Shown here: piece after piece, positions 24,933-33,323 of the stretch
Layout: the number at the start of each line of letters is the position of its first letter
How positions within the stretch are numbered: the stretch's first letter is position 1
Assembly: GCF_034676725.1 (NCBI RefSeq)
Contig: NZ_JAUCBR010000004.1
Location: forward strand, 3,066,001-3,130,000
Direction: 5' to 3'
From: Denitromonas sp.
GTDB taxonomy: Bacteria; Pseudomonadota; Gammaproteobacteria; Burkholderiales; Rhodocyclaceae
DNA: 64,000 bases
Program-made: the position numbers and the translations under genes
Notes under the pieces: generated by a model
What the model was told of the DNA's origin: nothing
Database searches by the model: none
Seen by the model: only the letters and a program-made list of their open reading frames with translations

Positions 24933-25882
24933 GAATGTCGAAAACCGGGCTGGCGGTGATTGCCGCCGCCTATCTCCTGGTGCCGCTGCTGCTCGGTGGC
25001 AACAACTATGTGATGAGCCTCATCGTGGCAGCGATGATCATCGGCGGCATCGCGCTTGCCTGGGCGCTGCTGGGCAACCTCGGCGGCATGGTGAGCTTCG
25101 GCCACTCGGCCTTCTTCGGGGTCGGCGCCTATGTGTCGGCGATCCTCACCATGAAGGCTGGCGTGCCGGTGCTGGCGGCGATGTTGCTGGGCGGGGTCGG
25201 GGCGGTGGTGGCCTCGCTGGTGATGCTGCCGGTGCTGCGCCTGAGGGGGCCGTACTTCGCGCTGGCGATTCTTGCCTACGCGCACATCTTCAAGATCCTC
25301 GCCACCGAATGGACCTCGGTCACCGGCGGTTCGGCCGGCCTAGCCAGCGTGCCGCGCTTTCCGACGCTGATGGGTTTCGATCTGAGCAGCAAGACCGGCA
25401 GCTACCTGATCGTCCTCAGCCTGTTGCTGGTGTTCATCGCCGCCTACCGGCTGATTCGTTCGAGCCACTACGGCATTGCGCTGCGTGCCATGCATGACAG
25501 CGAGGACGCCACCCGCGTGGTCGGCGTCAACAGCACCCTGCTCAAGGCGCTGATGCTGTTCGTGTCGGCATTCATGACTGGCGTGATCGGCGCCTTCAAT
25601 GTGCACTACATCAACTTTCTCGAGCCCGACTACGCTTTCAGCGGTCTGTGGGTGACGCTGCCCATCGTGGCGGCCATCTTTGGCGGCTACCGCACCATTC
25701 TCGGCCCGCTGGTCGGCGCGGTGACGGTGTATCTGGTCGATCAGCTGATCTTCAAGAACCTGATCCCCTCGGGCCATCAACTGATCCTCGGCGCGCTGCT
25801 GGTGGCGATGATCATTTTCAGTCCGGGCGGCCTGATGCCGCTGCTGCGCAAGGGCTCACGGAGGAAACATGCTGCGGCTTGA
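24929..25882 (+). CDS. HAAT-family ABC permease, LivM type
   Basis: Second permease, 317 residues, hydrophobic throughout. The block GNLGGMVSFGHSAFFGVGAY is near residue 50 and the coupling loop SEDATRVVGVNSTLLKALML near 195. ATG at 24929 (ATGA overlap with the LivH-type gene) is preceded by GGGAGGCGAGG; the ATG six bases later is an alternative. Its 3' end overlaps the ATPase gene by 14 bases. Confidence 0.9.
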   Translation: MRMSKTGLAVIAAAYLLVPLLLGGNNYVMSLIVAAMIIGGIALAWALLGNLGGMVSFGHSAFFGVGAYVSAILTMKAGVPVLAAMLLGGVGAVVASLVMLPVLRLRGPYFALAILAYAHIFKILATEWTSVTGGSAGLASVPRFPTLMGFDLSSKTGSYLIVLSLLLVFIAAYRLIRSSHYGIALRAMHDSEDATRVVGVNSTLLKALMLFVSAFMTGVIGAFNVHYINFLEPDYAFSGLWVTLPIVAAIFGGYRTILGPLVGAVTVYLVDQLIFKNLIPSGHQLILGALLVAMIIFSPGGLMPLLRKGSRRKHAAA

Positions 25883-26582
25883 AGATCTCTCGGTCCGCTT
25901 CGGCGGCCTGACGGCGGTCAATACCGTCTCCCTGTCGGTCGGCACGCATGAAGTGGTCGGTCTGGTCGGGCCCAACGGTGCCGGCAAGACGACGCTGTTC
26001 AATGCGGTGTCGGGGCTGGTCAAGCCGTCGAGCGGGCGCATCCTGTTTGACTCGACGGACATGTTGCGTACCCCACTGCACCGGCGCGCACGCATGGGCA
26101 TCGGCCGCACCTTCCAGATCCCGCAGCCGATGCACGAGCTAACGGTGCGCGAAAACCTGATCGTCGCGCAGCGTTTCGGCACCGGTGCGGTCGATGCGCG
26201 CAAGATCGACGAGGTGCTCGAATTCACCGGTCTCACCGACAAGGCCGAACGCCACGCCGCGACCGAACTGGCGCTGACCGAGCTGAAGGCGCTCGAAGTG
26301 GCCAAGGCGCTGGCGACCAATCCCAAACTGCTGATGCTCGACGAAGTGCTCGCCGGCCTGGAGACCAACGGCAAGCGCCGCTTCATGGGCATGCTCAAGG
26401 AACTGCACGAGAAGTTTGCCGTCGGCATCCTGATTATCGAGCATGACATCGAAACCATCAGCAATCTGTGTCATCGCGTGGCAGTGCTCAATTTCGGCGA
26501 ACTGATCGCCGACGGCACGCCCGACAAGGTCTTCCGCGATCCGGAAGTGATCAAGAGCTATACGGGGGCGAGCGATGCTTGA
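25869..26582 (+). CDS. HAAT-family ABC ATPase, LivG type, with unusual signature motif
   Basis: ATP-binding subunit of 237 residues. Walker A is intact (GPNGAGKTT, residues 34-42) and the H-loop His is in IIEHDIE. The ABC signature near residues 134-140 reads LALTELKALEVAKAL, where LivG proteins usually have an LxYGxQRRLEIARAL-like sequence. The Gly and Gln of the canonical motif are missing, and Walker B ends LMLDEV rather than LDEP. Other transporters of organic or aromatic acids may share this, so it may mark a subfamily rather than decay. The partner LivF-type ATPase is canonical. GGAGG precedes the ATG. Confidence 0.88.
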   Translation: MLRLEDLSVRFGGLTAVNTVSLSVGTHEVVGLVGPNGAGKTTLFNAVSGLVKPSSGRILFDSTDMLRTPLHRRARMGIGRTFQIPQPMHELTVRENLIVAQRFGTGAVDARKIDEVLEFTGLTDKAERHAATELALTELKALEVAKALATNPKLLMLDEVLAGLETNGKRRFMGMLKELHEKFAVGILIIEHDIETISNLCHRVAVLNFGELIADGTPDKVFRDPEVIKSYTGASDA

Positions 26583-27276
26583 GATTGCCAATGTCCGCGC
26601 CGGCTACGGTGCGATCAACATTCTGTGGGACGTTTCCCTCTCGGTGCCGACCGGGCAGCTGACGACCATCATCGGCCCCAATGGCGCCGGCAAGACCACG
26701 CTGCTGCGCGCCATCATGGGCCTGGTCCCGCTCAGCCAGGGCTGCGTCCGCCTCAACGGCGAGCCGCTCGATGGCAGTTCGACCTGGAGCATGCTCGAAC
26801 GCGGGGTCGCGATGATCCCCGAGGGACGCATGATCTTCAAGGACATGAGCATCGAGGAAAACCTGATGCTCGGCGCCTTCCCCAAGGCGCAGCGGGCCGC
26901 CGCGCAGGCCAACTGCGAAAAGGCCTACGCCATGTTCCCGCGCCTCTCGGAGCGGCGCACCCAGCTGGCCGGCACCCTGTCCGGTGGCGAGGCGCAGATG
27001 CTGGCGATGGCGCGCGGGCTGATGTCGGACCCCAAGTTGCTGATCATCGACGAACCTTCGCTGGGCCTGGCGCCGGTGGTGGTCAACGAGCTGTTCGAGA
27101 TCCTCGCGCGGCTCAAGGCCGAGGGGCGCACCATCGTGTTGGTCGAGCAGAACACGCACAAGGCGGTGGGCGTGGCCGACCACGTACATCTGATGCAAAG
27201 CGGCAAGGTGGTGCTGTCGCAACCTGCCGCCGAGGTCAGCCTGGAGGCGCTGCATGAGCTCTATTTTGCCCATTGA
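26575..27276 (+). CDS. HAAT-family ABC ATPase, LivF type
   Basis: Second ATP-binding subunit, 233 residues. Walker A GPNGAGKTT, signature LSGGEAQMLAMARGL, Walker B LLIIDEPSLGLAP and H-loop VEQNTHKA are all canonical, the last with Gln after Glu as in LivF. It begins 8 bases inside the preceding gene. With one degenerate and one consensus partner, the importer would have one complete ATP site and one altered one. Confidence 0.92.
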   Translation: MLEIANVRAGYGAINILWDVSLSVPTGQLTTIIGPNGAGKTTLLRAIMGLVPLSQGCVRLNGEPLDGSSTWSMLERGVAMIPEGRMIFKDMSIEENLMLGAFPKAQRAAAQANCEKAYAMFPRLSERRTQLAGTLSGGEAQMLAMARGLMSDPKLLIIDEPSLGLAPVVVNELFEILARLKAEGRTIVLVEQNTHKAVGVADHVHLMQSGKVVLSQPAAEVSLEALHELYFAH

Positions 27277-27733
27277 GCCTGTCGGCGGGGCTGGAGAGCC
27301 CCACCCTCAAGCGATCGGCGAGGGCTTCGCGCGCATGCTCGGCTGCCGGGTGACCCACTGGGCGCCCGACAGCGTCGAGGTCGAACTGGCGCTCGGGCCG
27401 CAGCACCTGAACCGCGCCGGCTCGGTGCACGGCGGCGTGCTGGCCACGCTGATCGATGTCGCCTGCGCGCTGTCGGGTCTGTATTCCGGTGTGCCGGGGC
27501 GGGTGCGCAAGGCGGTGACGCTGTCGCTCACCACGCACTTCACCGGCCAGGTGTCGGGCGGCACACTGCTCGCCCGCGGCCGGGCGCGGGCTGGCGGGCG
27601 CAGCATCTTTTTTGCCTCGACCGAGGTGGTGGATGCCGAGGGGCGCGCGATCGCCCACGGCGAGGCGGTCAACCGCTACCGCCGAGGCAGCGAGACGGCG
27701 GACGGCGTGCCGTCCGATGAACAGCATAGTTAA
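27254..27733 (+). CDS. PaaI-type hot-dog thioesterase
   Basis: Thioesterase of 159 residues. The active-site helix is NRAGSVHGGVLATLIDVACA near residues 55-75, with Asp as the acidic residue in LIDVA. It would release CoA from accumulating acyl-CoA esters of the pathway. GGAGG lies inside the end of the LivF-type gene, and the two frames overlap by 23 bases, so it is certainly co-transcribed. The last 20 residues are polar and variable. Confidence 0.82.
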   Translation: MSSILPIEPVGGAGEPHPQAIGEGFARMLGCRVTHWAPDSVEVELALGPQHLNRAGSVHGGVLATLIDVACALSGLYSGVPGRVRKAVTLSLTTHFTGQVSGGTLLARGRARAGGRSIFFASTEVVDAEGRAIAHGEAVNRYRRGSETADGVPSDEQHS

Positions 27734-27742
27734 GGTGATCGA

Positions 27743-28492
27743 ATGAAGATTCTGGTTCCCGTGAAGCGGGTCGTTGATTACAACGTGAAGGTTCGGGTGA
27801 AGGCGGACGCCAGCGGTGTCGACATCGCCAACGTCAAGATGAGCATGAACCCCTTTGACGAGATCGCCGTCGAAGAGGCCGTGCGCCTCAAGGAAGCCGG
27901 CGTGGCCACCGAGGTGATCGCCGTGTCCTGCGGTGTGGCGCAGTGCCAGGAAACCCTGCGCACGGCCATGGCCATCGGTGCCGACCGCGGCATCCTGGTG
28001 CAGACCGACGAAGAACTGCAGCCGCTGGCCGTGGCCAAGCTGCTCAAGACCCTGGTCGAGAAAGAAGGCCCGCAGCTGGTCATCCTCGGCAAGCAGGCGA
28101 TCGACGACGACGCCAACCAGACCGGCCAGATGCTCGCCGCGCTGCTGAACCTGCCGCAAGCCACCTTCGCCTCCAAAGTGGCGATCGCCGACGGCAAGGC
28201 CACGGTCACGCGCGAGATCGACGGTGGCCTCGAGACCCTGTCGATGTCCCTGCCGGCCATCGTCACCACCGACCTGCGCCTGAACGAGCCGCGCTACGCC
28301 ACGCTGCCGAACATCATGAAGGCCAAGAAGAAGCCGCTCGAGACCGTCACCCCGGCCGATCTGGGTGTCGACGTGGCCCCGCGCCTCAAAACCCTCAAGG
28401 TCGAAGAGCCGCCCAAGCGCAGCGCGGGCATCAAAGTTGCCGACGTGGCCGAACTGGTCGCCAAACTCAAGAACGAAGCCAAGGTGATCTGA
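27743..28492 (+). CDS. etfB: Electron transfer flavoprotein beta subunit
   Basis: ETF beta subunit of 249 residues. It opens MKILVPVKRVVDYNVKVRVK and carries the AMP-binding region and the docking helix for acyl-CoA dehydrogenases (ETVTPADLGVDVAPRLKTLK near the C-terminus). It accepts electrons from the acyl-CoA dehydrogenase encoded upstream. The ETF pair sits in the same direction as the importer and the quinone oxidoreductase, suggesting the whole electron route is induced with the pathway. Confidence 0.95.
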   Translation: MKILVPVKRVVDYNVKVRVKADASGVDIANVKMSMNPFDEIAVEEAVRLKEAGVATEVIAVSCGVAQCQETLRTAMAIGADRGILVQTDEELQPLAVAKLLKTLVEKEGPQLVILGKQAIDDDANQTGQMLAALLNLPQATFASKVAIADGKATVTREIDGGLETLSMSLPAIVTTDLRLNEPRYATLPNIMKAKKKPLETVTPADLGVDVAPRLKTLKVEEPPKRSAGIKVADVAELVAKLKNEAKVI

Positions 28493-28494
28493 CC

Positions 28495-29430
28495 ATGCCT
28501 ATTCTCGTCATCGCAGAACACGACAACGCCAGCATCAAGGCCGGCACCCTCAACACCCTCGCCGCGGCACAAGCCATCGGCGGCGACATCGACCTGCTGG
28601 TGGTCGGTAGCGGCTGCGGCGCGGCCGCCGAAGCCGGCGCCAAGATCGCCGGCGTGGCCAAGGTGCGCGTGGCTGACGCCGCCCACTACGCCGACGGTGG
28701 CGCCGAAAACGTCGCCGCGCTGGTCGCCGCCAACGCCGCCGGCTACAGCCACATCCTGGCGGCCGCCAGCACCTTCGGCAAGAACGTGCTGCCGCGCGTG
28801 GCCGCGCAACTGGACGTGGCGCAGATCTCCGACATCATCGGCGTCGAGTCGGCCGACACCTTCCGCCGCCCGATCTACGCCGGCAACGCCATTGCCACCG
28901 TGCAAAGCGCCGATGCGGTCAAGGTCATTACCGTGCGCACCACCGGCTTCGACGCCGTGGCCGAGACCGGCGGCAGCGCCAGTGTCGAAGCCATCGACGC
29001 GGCGGCCGACACCGGCCTCTCCACCCTGGTGGGTCGCGAGCTGACCAAGTCCGAGCGCCCCGAACTGGGCGCCGCCGGCATCATCGTCTCGGGCGGTCGC
29101 GGCCTGGGCAACGGCGAGAACTACCACAAACTGCTCGAACCGCTCGCCGACAAGCTCGGCGCCGCGCTCGGCGCCAGCCGCGCCGCGGTCGATGCCGGCT
29201 TCGTGCCCAACGACTACCAGGTCGGCCAGACCGGCAAGATCGTCGCCCCGCAGCTGTACGTGGCCATCGGCATCTCCGGCGCCATCCAGCACCTGGCGGG
29301 CATGAAGGACTCGAAGGTGATCGTGGCGATCAATAAGGACGAAGAGGCCCCGATCTTCCAGGTGGCCGACTACGGCCTGGTGGCCGACCTGTTCGAGGCC
29401 GTGCCGGCGCTGACCGCAGCGCTGGGCTGA
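28495..29430 (+). CDS. etfA: Electron transfer flavoprotein alpha subunit
   Basis: ETF alpha subunit of 311 residues, forming the FAD-carrying heterodimer with EtfB. The FAD-binding C-terminal block is clear: IVSGGRGLGNGENYHKLLE, then YQVGQTGKIVAPQLYVAIG, ISGAIQHLAGM and VAINKDEEAPIF. ATG at 28495 lies two bases after the etfB stop. Confidence 0.95.
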   Translation: MPILVIAEHDNASIKAGTLNTLAAAQAIGGDIDLLVVGSGCGAAAEAGAKIAGVAKVRVADAAHYADGGAENVAALVAANAAGYSHILAAASTFGKNVLPRVAAQLDVAQISDIIGVESADTFRRPIYAGNAIATVQSADAVKVITVRTTGFDAVAETGGSASVEAIDAAADTGLSTLVGRELTKSERPELGAAGIIVSGGRGLGNGENYHKLLEPLADKLGAALGASRAAVDAGFVPNDYQVGQTGKIVAPQLYVAIGISGAIQHLAGMKDSKVIVAINKDEEAPIFQVADYGLVADLFEAVPALTAALG

Positions 29431-29464
29431 GCGCCTGAGTCGCCCGTCGCGCAGGAAAGCCGGG

Positions 29465-30898
29465 GTGTCGGCACCGTTTCCCGCCGTGCGGGTCCACAGC
29501 CCCGCGGCGCGGCGGGCGGTGGCGCTGACGATCATGCTGGGAACCACCTCGGTGATCCTGGCCACCACCATCGTCAATGTCGTGCTGCCCGACATCATGC
29601 GCGACTTCGCGGTCGACCAGGGGCGCGTGCAGTGGCTGGCCACCGGCTTTCTGTCGGCGATGGCGGCGACCATGTTGAGCACCGCCTGGTGGGTGCGCGC
29701 CTACGGGCTGCGGCGCACCTACGGCGTGGCGCTGGCGGTGTTCGTGATCGTGTCGCTGGTGGGCGGGCTGAGCACCTCGATCGATGCGCTGATCCTGTCG
29801 CGCATCGTGCAGGGGGCGATCGCCGGGGTGATCCAGCCGCTGGCGATGATCGCGCTGTTCGAGGTCTATCCGGCCGAGGAGCGCGGCGCCGCGATGGCGG
29901 CCTACGGCCTCGGCGTGGTGCTGTCGCCGGCGATCGGCCCGGCGCTGGGCGGGCTGCTCGGCGAGGCCTTCGGCTGGCGCGCGGTGTTCTTCGTCACGCT
30001 GCCGTTGTGCCTGGTCGGCCTGGTGCTGGCGCCGAAGACGCTGGCCTGCTTCGAGCAGGAGCGCGCGCCGCGGCCGGCCTTCGACACCCTGGGTTTTTTG
30101 CTGCTGTGCGCCTTTTTGCTGTTCGTGCTCGGCGGGCTCGCCCATGCGCAGCGCGCCGGGCTGTCGGTGGGCGGGCTGGCGACGGCGGTGGTGGGCACGC
30201 TGGTGTGCGGCGCGGCCTTCGTGGCCTGGGAGGTGCGCCACCGCAGCCCGATGTTCGACCCGCGGGTGTTCCGCAACCCGGTGTTCGCCGCCGCGTCGGT
30301 GGTCGGCTTCGCCTACGGCATGGGGCTGTACGGTTCGACCTTCCTGGTGCCGATCTTCGTGCAGAGCATCTCGGGCTTCTCGGTGCTCGAGGCCGGCCTG
30401 CTGCTGTTGCCCGGCGGCCTGCTGCTGGCGCTGTGCATCCCGCCCGCCGGGCGGCTGACCGACCGGCACTCGCCGCATCTCATCGTCTGCGCCGGGCTGG
30501 CCTGCTTTGCGCTGTCCTTCCTGCTGTTTGCGCATTCGTCGGCGCAGACCGGTTTCTGGACGCTGGCGCTGTGGATCGCGCTGGGCCGACTGGGGCTGGC
30601 GCTGATGATCCCCGCGCTCAACGCCGGGGCGGTACAGGGGCTGCCGCTGTCGCAGATTGCGCAGGGGGCCGGCGCGCTCAATTTCGTGCGCCAGCTCGGC
30701 GGCGCCTTCGGCACCAGCGCGCTGTCGCTGTTGCTGCAGTGGCGCCTGGGCGTGCACCAGCAGGACCTGGCGGCGGCGGTGGACACCGCGGCCGAGGCGC
30801 TCGAAGCGTCCACGCAGGCCTTCGACGACAGCTTCATCGCGGTGGGGCTGGTGTTCCTGTCCGCGCTGTGGCCGGGCTGGCACATTCGCCGCGCATGA
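29465..30898 (+). CDS. MFS transporter, DHA2 (14-segment) type
   Basis: Membrane transporter of about 477 residues with some 14 hydrophobic segments, resembling drug:H+ antiporters of the DHA2 family. The motif region LPDIMRDFAVDQGRVQWLAT and the motif-C-like GVVLSPAIGPALGGLLGE are visible. It starts with GTG at 29465 behind AGGAAAG. Its place between etfA and the ETF-quinone oxidoreductase gene is odd for an ETF cluster. It may export a toxic acid or an overflow intermediate of the pathway. Confidence 0.82.
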   Translation: MSAPFPAVRVHSPAARRAVALTIMLGTTSVILATTIVNVVLPDIMRDFAVDQGRVQWLATGFLSAMAATMLSTAWWVRAYGLRRTYGVALAVFVIVSLVGGLSTSIDALILSRIVQGAIAGVIQPLAMIALFEVYPAEERGAAMAAYGLGVVLSPAIGPALGGLLGEAFGWRAVFFVTLPLCLVGLVLAPKTLACFEQERAPRPAFDTLGFLLLCAFLLFVLGGLAHAQRAGLSVGGLATAVVGTLVCGAAFVAWEVRHRSPMFDPRVFRNPVFAAASVVGFAYGMGLYGSTFLVPIFVQSISGFSVLEAGLLLLPGGLLLALCIPPAGRLTDRHSPHLIVCAGLACFALSFLLFAHSSAQTGFWTLALWIALGRLGLALMIPALNAGAVQGLPLSQIAQGAGALNFVRQLGGAFGTSALSLLLQWRLGVHQQDLAAAVDTAAEALEASTQAFDDSFIAVGLVFLSALWPGWHIRRA

Positions 30899-30920
30899 TT
30901 TCACTCTGAGGACACCACGA

Positions 30921-32564
30921 ATGGAACGTGAATCGATGGAATTCGACGTGCTGATCGTCGGCGCCGGCCCGGCCGGGCTGGCGGCGGCGATCCGACTCAA
31001 GCAGCGTGCCGGCGAGGCCGGGCGCGAGTTGTCGGTGTGCGTGATCGAGAAGGCGGCCGAGGTCGGCGCGCACATTCTCTCCGGCGCGGTGATGGACCCG
31101 CGCGCGCTCGACGAGCTGATCCCCGACTGGAAGGCGCAGGGCGCACCGCTCGACACCCCGGTCTCCGAAGACCGGGTGCTCTTCCTCAACCCCACCGGCG
31201 GGCGCAGGATCCCCAACGCCGCGCTGCCGGCCTGCTTTCTCAACCACGGCAACTACATCGTGCGCCTGGGCCATGTCGTCAAATGGCTCGGCGAGCAGGC
31301 CGAGGCGCTGGGCGTCGAGGTCTACCCGGGCTTTGCCGGCGCCGAGATCCTGTATGACGCGTCCGGTGCGGTGGCGGGCGTGGCCACCGGCGACATGGGC
31401 CTGACGCGCGACGGCGAGCCCGGGCCGAACCATCAGCCGGGCATGGCGCTGCTGGCGAAATACACGCTCTTCGCCGAAGGCTGTCGCGGCCATCTGGGCA
31501 AGCAGCTGGAGGCGCGCTTCGACCTGCGCCGGGGCGTCGATCCGCAGACCTACGGCATCGGCCTCAAGGAATTGTGGGAAGTACCCGCCGAGTGCCACCG
31601 GCCCGGTCTGGTGGTGCACACCGCCGGCTGGCCGCTGCCGTCGGACACCTATGGCGGCGGCTTCGTCTATCACCTGGCGGACCGTCTGGTCGCGGTCGGT
31701 TACGTGGTCGGCCTCAACTACAGCAATCCGCACCTGTCGCCCTTCGAGGAGTTCCAGCGCTACAAGACGCATCCCGAGATCCGCCAGTATCTCGAAGGCG
31801 GCAAGCGCCTGGCCTATGGCGCGCGGGCGATCGCCGCGGGGGGGTTGCAGAGCCAGCCGAAGCTGGTGTTCCCCGGCGGTGCGCTGATCGGCGACGACGC
31901 CGGCTTTCTCAACGCGGCGCGCATCAAGGGCAGCCATGCGGCGATCAAGAGCGGCATGCTGGCCGCCGAGGCCGCCTTCGACGCACTGGCCGCCGGGCGC
32001 GGCGGCGATGAATTGAACGAATTCCCGGCGGCCTTCCGCGCCAGCTGGCTGCACGAGGAACTGCACCGCACGCGCAACTTCAAGCCCTACATGAAGCGCG
32101 GGCTGTGGCTGGGCTCGGTGCTGTTCGGCATCGACCAGCAGCTGCTGCGCGGCAAGGCGCCGTGGACGCTGCACAACAGCGCCGACCACGACACGCTCAA
32201 GCCGGCCGCCGAGTGCCCGCCGATCGACTATCCCAAACCCGACGGCGTGCTCAGCTTCGACCGGCTGTCCTCGGTGTTCCTGTCGAACACCCATCACGAA
32301 GAGGACCAGCCCTGCCACCTGCGGCTCAAGGACGCCGCGGTGCCGATCGCCGTCAACCTCGCGAAATACGACGCGCCCGAGCAACGCTATTGCCCGGCCG
32401 GGGTGTACGAGATCGTGCGCGACGAAACAGGCCAGAACCCGCGCCTGCAGATCAACGCGCAGAACTGCGTGCACTGCAAGACCTGCGACATCAAGGACCC
32501 GACCCAGAACATCGACTGGGTGGTGCCGCAGGGCGGCGAGGGGCCGATCTACGCCGGCATGTAG
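30921..32564 (+). CDS. Electron transfer flavoprotein-ubiquinone oxidoreductase
   Basis: Membrane-associated flavoprotein of 547 residues carrying electrons from reduced ETF to ubiquinone. It has an N-terminal FAD motif (VLIVGAGPAGLAAAIRLK), the body motif GRSGAHILSGA-like sequence EVGAHILSGAVMDPRALDEL, and a C-terminal 4Fe-4S module with CPAGVYE, NCVHCKTCDIKDPTQNI and the closing GGEGPIYAGM. All four cluster cysteines are present. GAGG lies ten bases before ATG 30921. Its last 16 bases overlap the end of the opposite-strand gene. Confidence 0.95.
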   Translation: MERESMEFDVLIVGAGPAGLAAAIRLKQRAGEAGRELSVCVIEKAAEVGAHILSGAVMDPRALDELIPDWKAQGAPLDTPVSEDRVLFLNPTGGRRIPNAALPACFLNHGNYIVRLGHVVKWLGEQAEALGVEVYPGFAGAEILYDASGAVAGVATGDMGLTRDGEPGPNHQPGMALLAKYTLFAEGCRGHLGKQLEARFDLRRGVDPQTYGIGLKELWEVPAECHRPGLVVHTAGWPLPSDTYGGGFVYHLADRLVAVGYVVGLNYSNPHLSPFEEFQRYKTHPEIRQYLEGGKRLAYGARAIAAGGLQSQPKLVFPGGALIGDDAGFLNAARIKGSHAAIKSGMLAAEAAFDALAAGRGGDELNEFPAAFRASWLHEELHRTRNFKPYMKRGLWLGSVLFGIDQQLLRGKAPWTLHNSADHDTLKPAAECPPIDYPKPDGVLSFDRLSSVFLSNTHHEEDQPCHLRLKDAAVPIAVNLAKYDAPEQRYCPAGVYEIVRDETGQNPRLQINAQNCVHCKTCDIKDPTQNIDWVVPQGGEGPIYAGM

Positions 32565-33259
32565 TGGATGAGCGCCTGCGCCCAGAAGCCGGCGAGGGCA
32601 AGGAAGAGCAGCACCAGCACGATGCGCACGGTCCACAGCGGCAGGGCGCGGCGGTGGGCCATGATGTCGCCGTGGCGGGGGCGGGCGAGACGGCGGGCGG
32701 TTTCGTTGAGCGCCGCCAGGTTGAAGGACAGCACCACCTCCAGCGTCAGGAAGACGGCCGTCAGGGCCAGGCCGCCGGCGGCGATCAGCCGCCGGGCCTC
32801 GGCCTCGCTGCTGCCGAAGCCGGTGAGCAGCGCGGCGGTGGCGGTCAGATAGACGGTGAGCATGGTGAAGCGCAAGGTGCTGCCGGTGCGGGCATGGGCC
32901 ATCAGTTCCTGGAAGACCGTCTCGCCGCTCGGCCCGGGCAGGTGGGCGGCGGTGGCGCCGGGGCGGATCATCAGCACCTCCATCACGCCCTGCGGGCCGA
33001 TGCGCTGGCAGGGGGTGCCGCTCGCCGGGTGGGGGTAGAACCCGAAACCTTCACGCATCTGGCGGCTGTCGGCCAGCTGCCGGGCCACCCATTCGCAGCT
33101 GCCGTCGGCGATGCGGTGGGCGAGAAAATCCGTGGCCACGGTGACGGCCTCGGGTGCGGGTGCCCGGGCTTGGCGCGCGCCCGCACGGGCGCCGATGATC
33201 ACCAGCGTGAGCACCATGCCCAGCAGGCCCCCCAGCAGCCATTCCGGCCCCATGCCCAT
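32549..33259 (-). CDS. Membrane protein of unknown function
   Basis: Hypothetical protein of 236 residues. One hydrophobic segment lies at the N-terminus (about 8-25), two near residues 135-185 and one at the C-terminus (about 212-232); the stretch between the first and second is soluble. No family is recognised. GAGGGG sits about ten bases upstream of the ATG. Transcription converges on the ETF-quinone oxidoreductase gene with a 16-base tail-to-tail overlap. It follows the M1-like peptidase gene on the same strand after 64 bases. Confidence 0.65.
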   Translation of the reverse strand: MGMGPEWLLGGLLGMVLTLVIIGARAGARQARAPAPEAVTVATDFLAHRIADGSCEWVARQLADSRQMREGFGFYPHPASGTPCQRIGPQGVMEVLMIRPGATAAHLPGPSGETVFQELMAHARTGSTLRFTMLTVYLTATAALLTGFGSSEAEARRLIAAGGLALTAVFLTLEVVLSFNLAALNETARRLARPRHGDIMAHRRALPLWTVRIVLVLLFLALAGFWAQALIHYMPA

Positions 33260-33323
33260 GCGGATCGAAGCCCCTCAAAGTGGTGTCGTGTTGATGCCAG
33301 TCTAGTCAACGCCCGGTGCGCGG

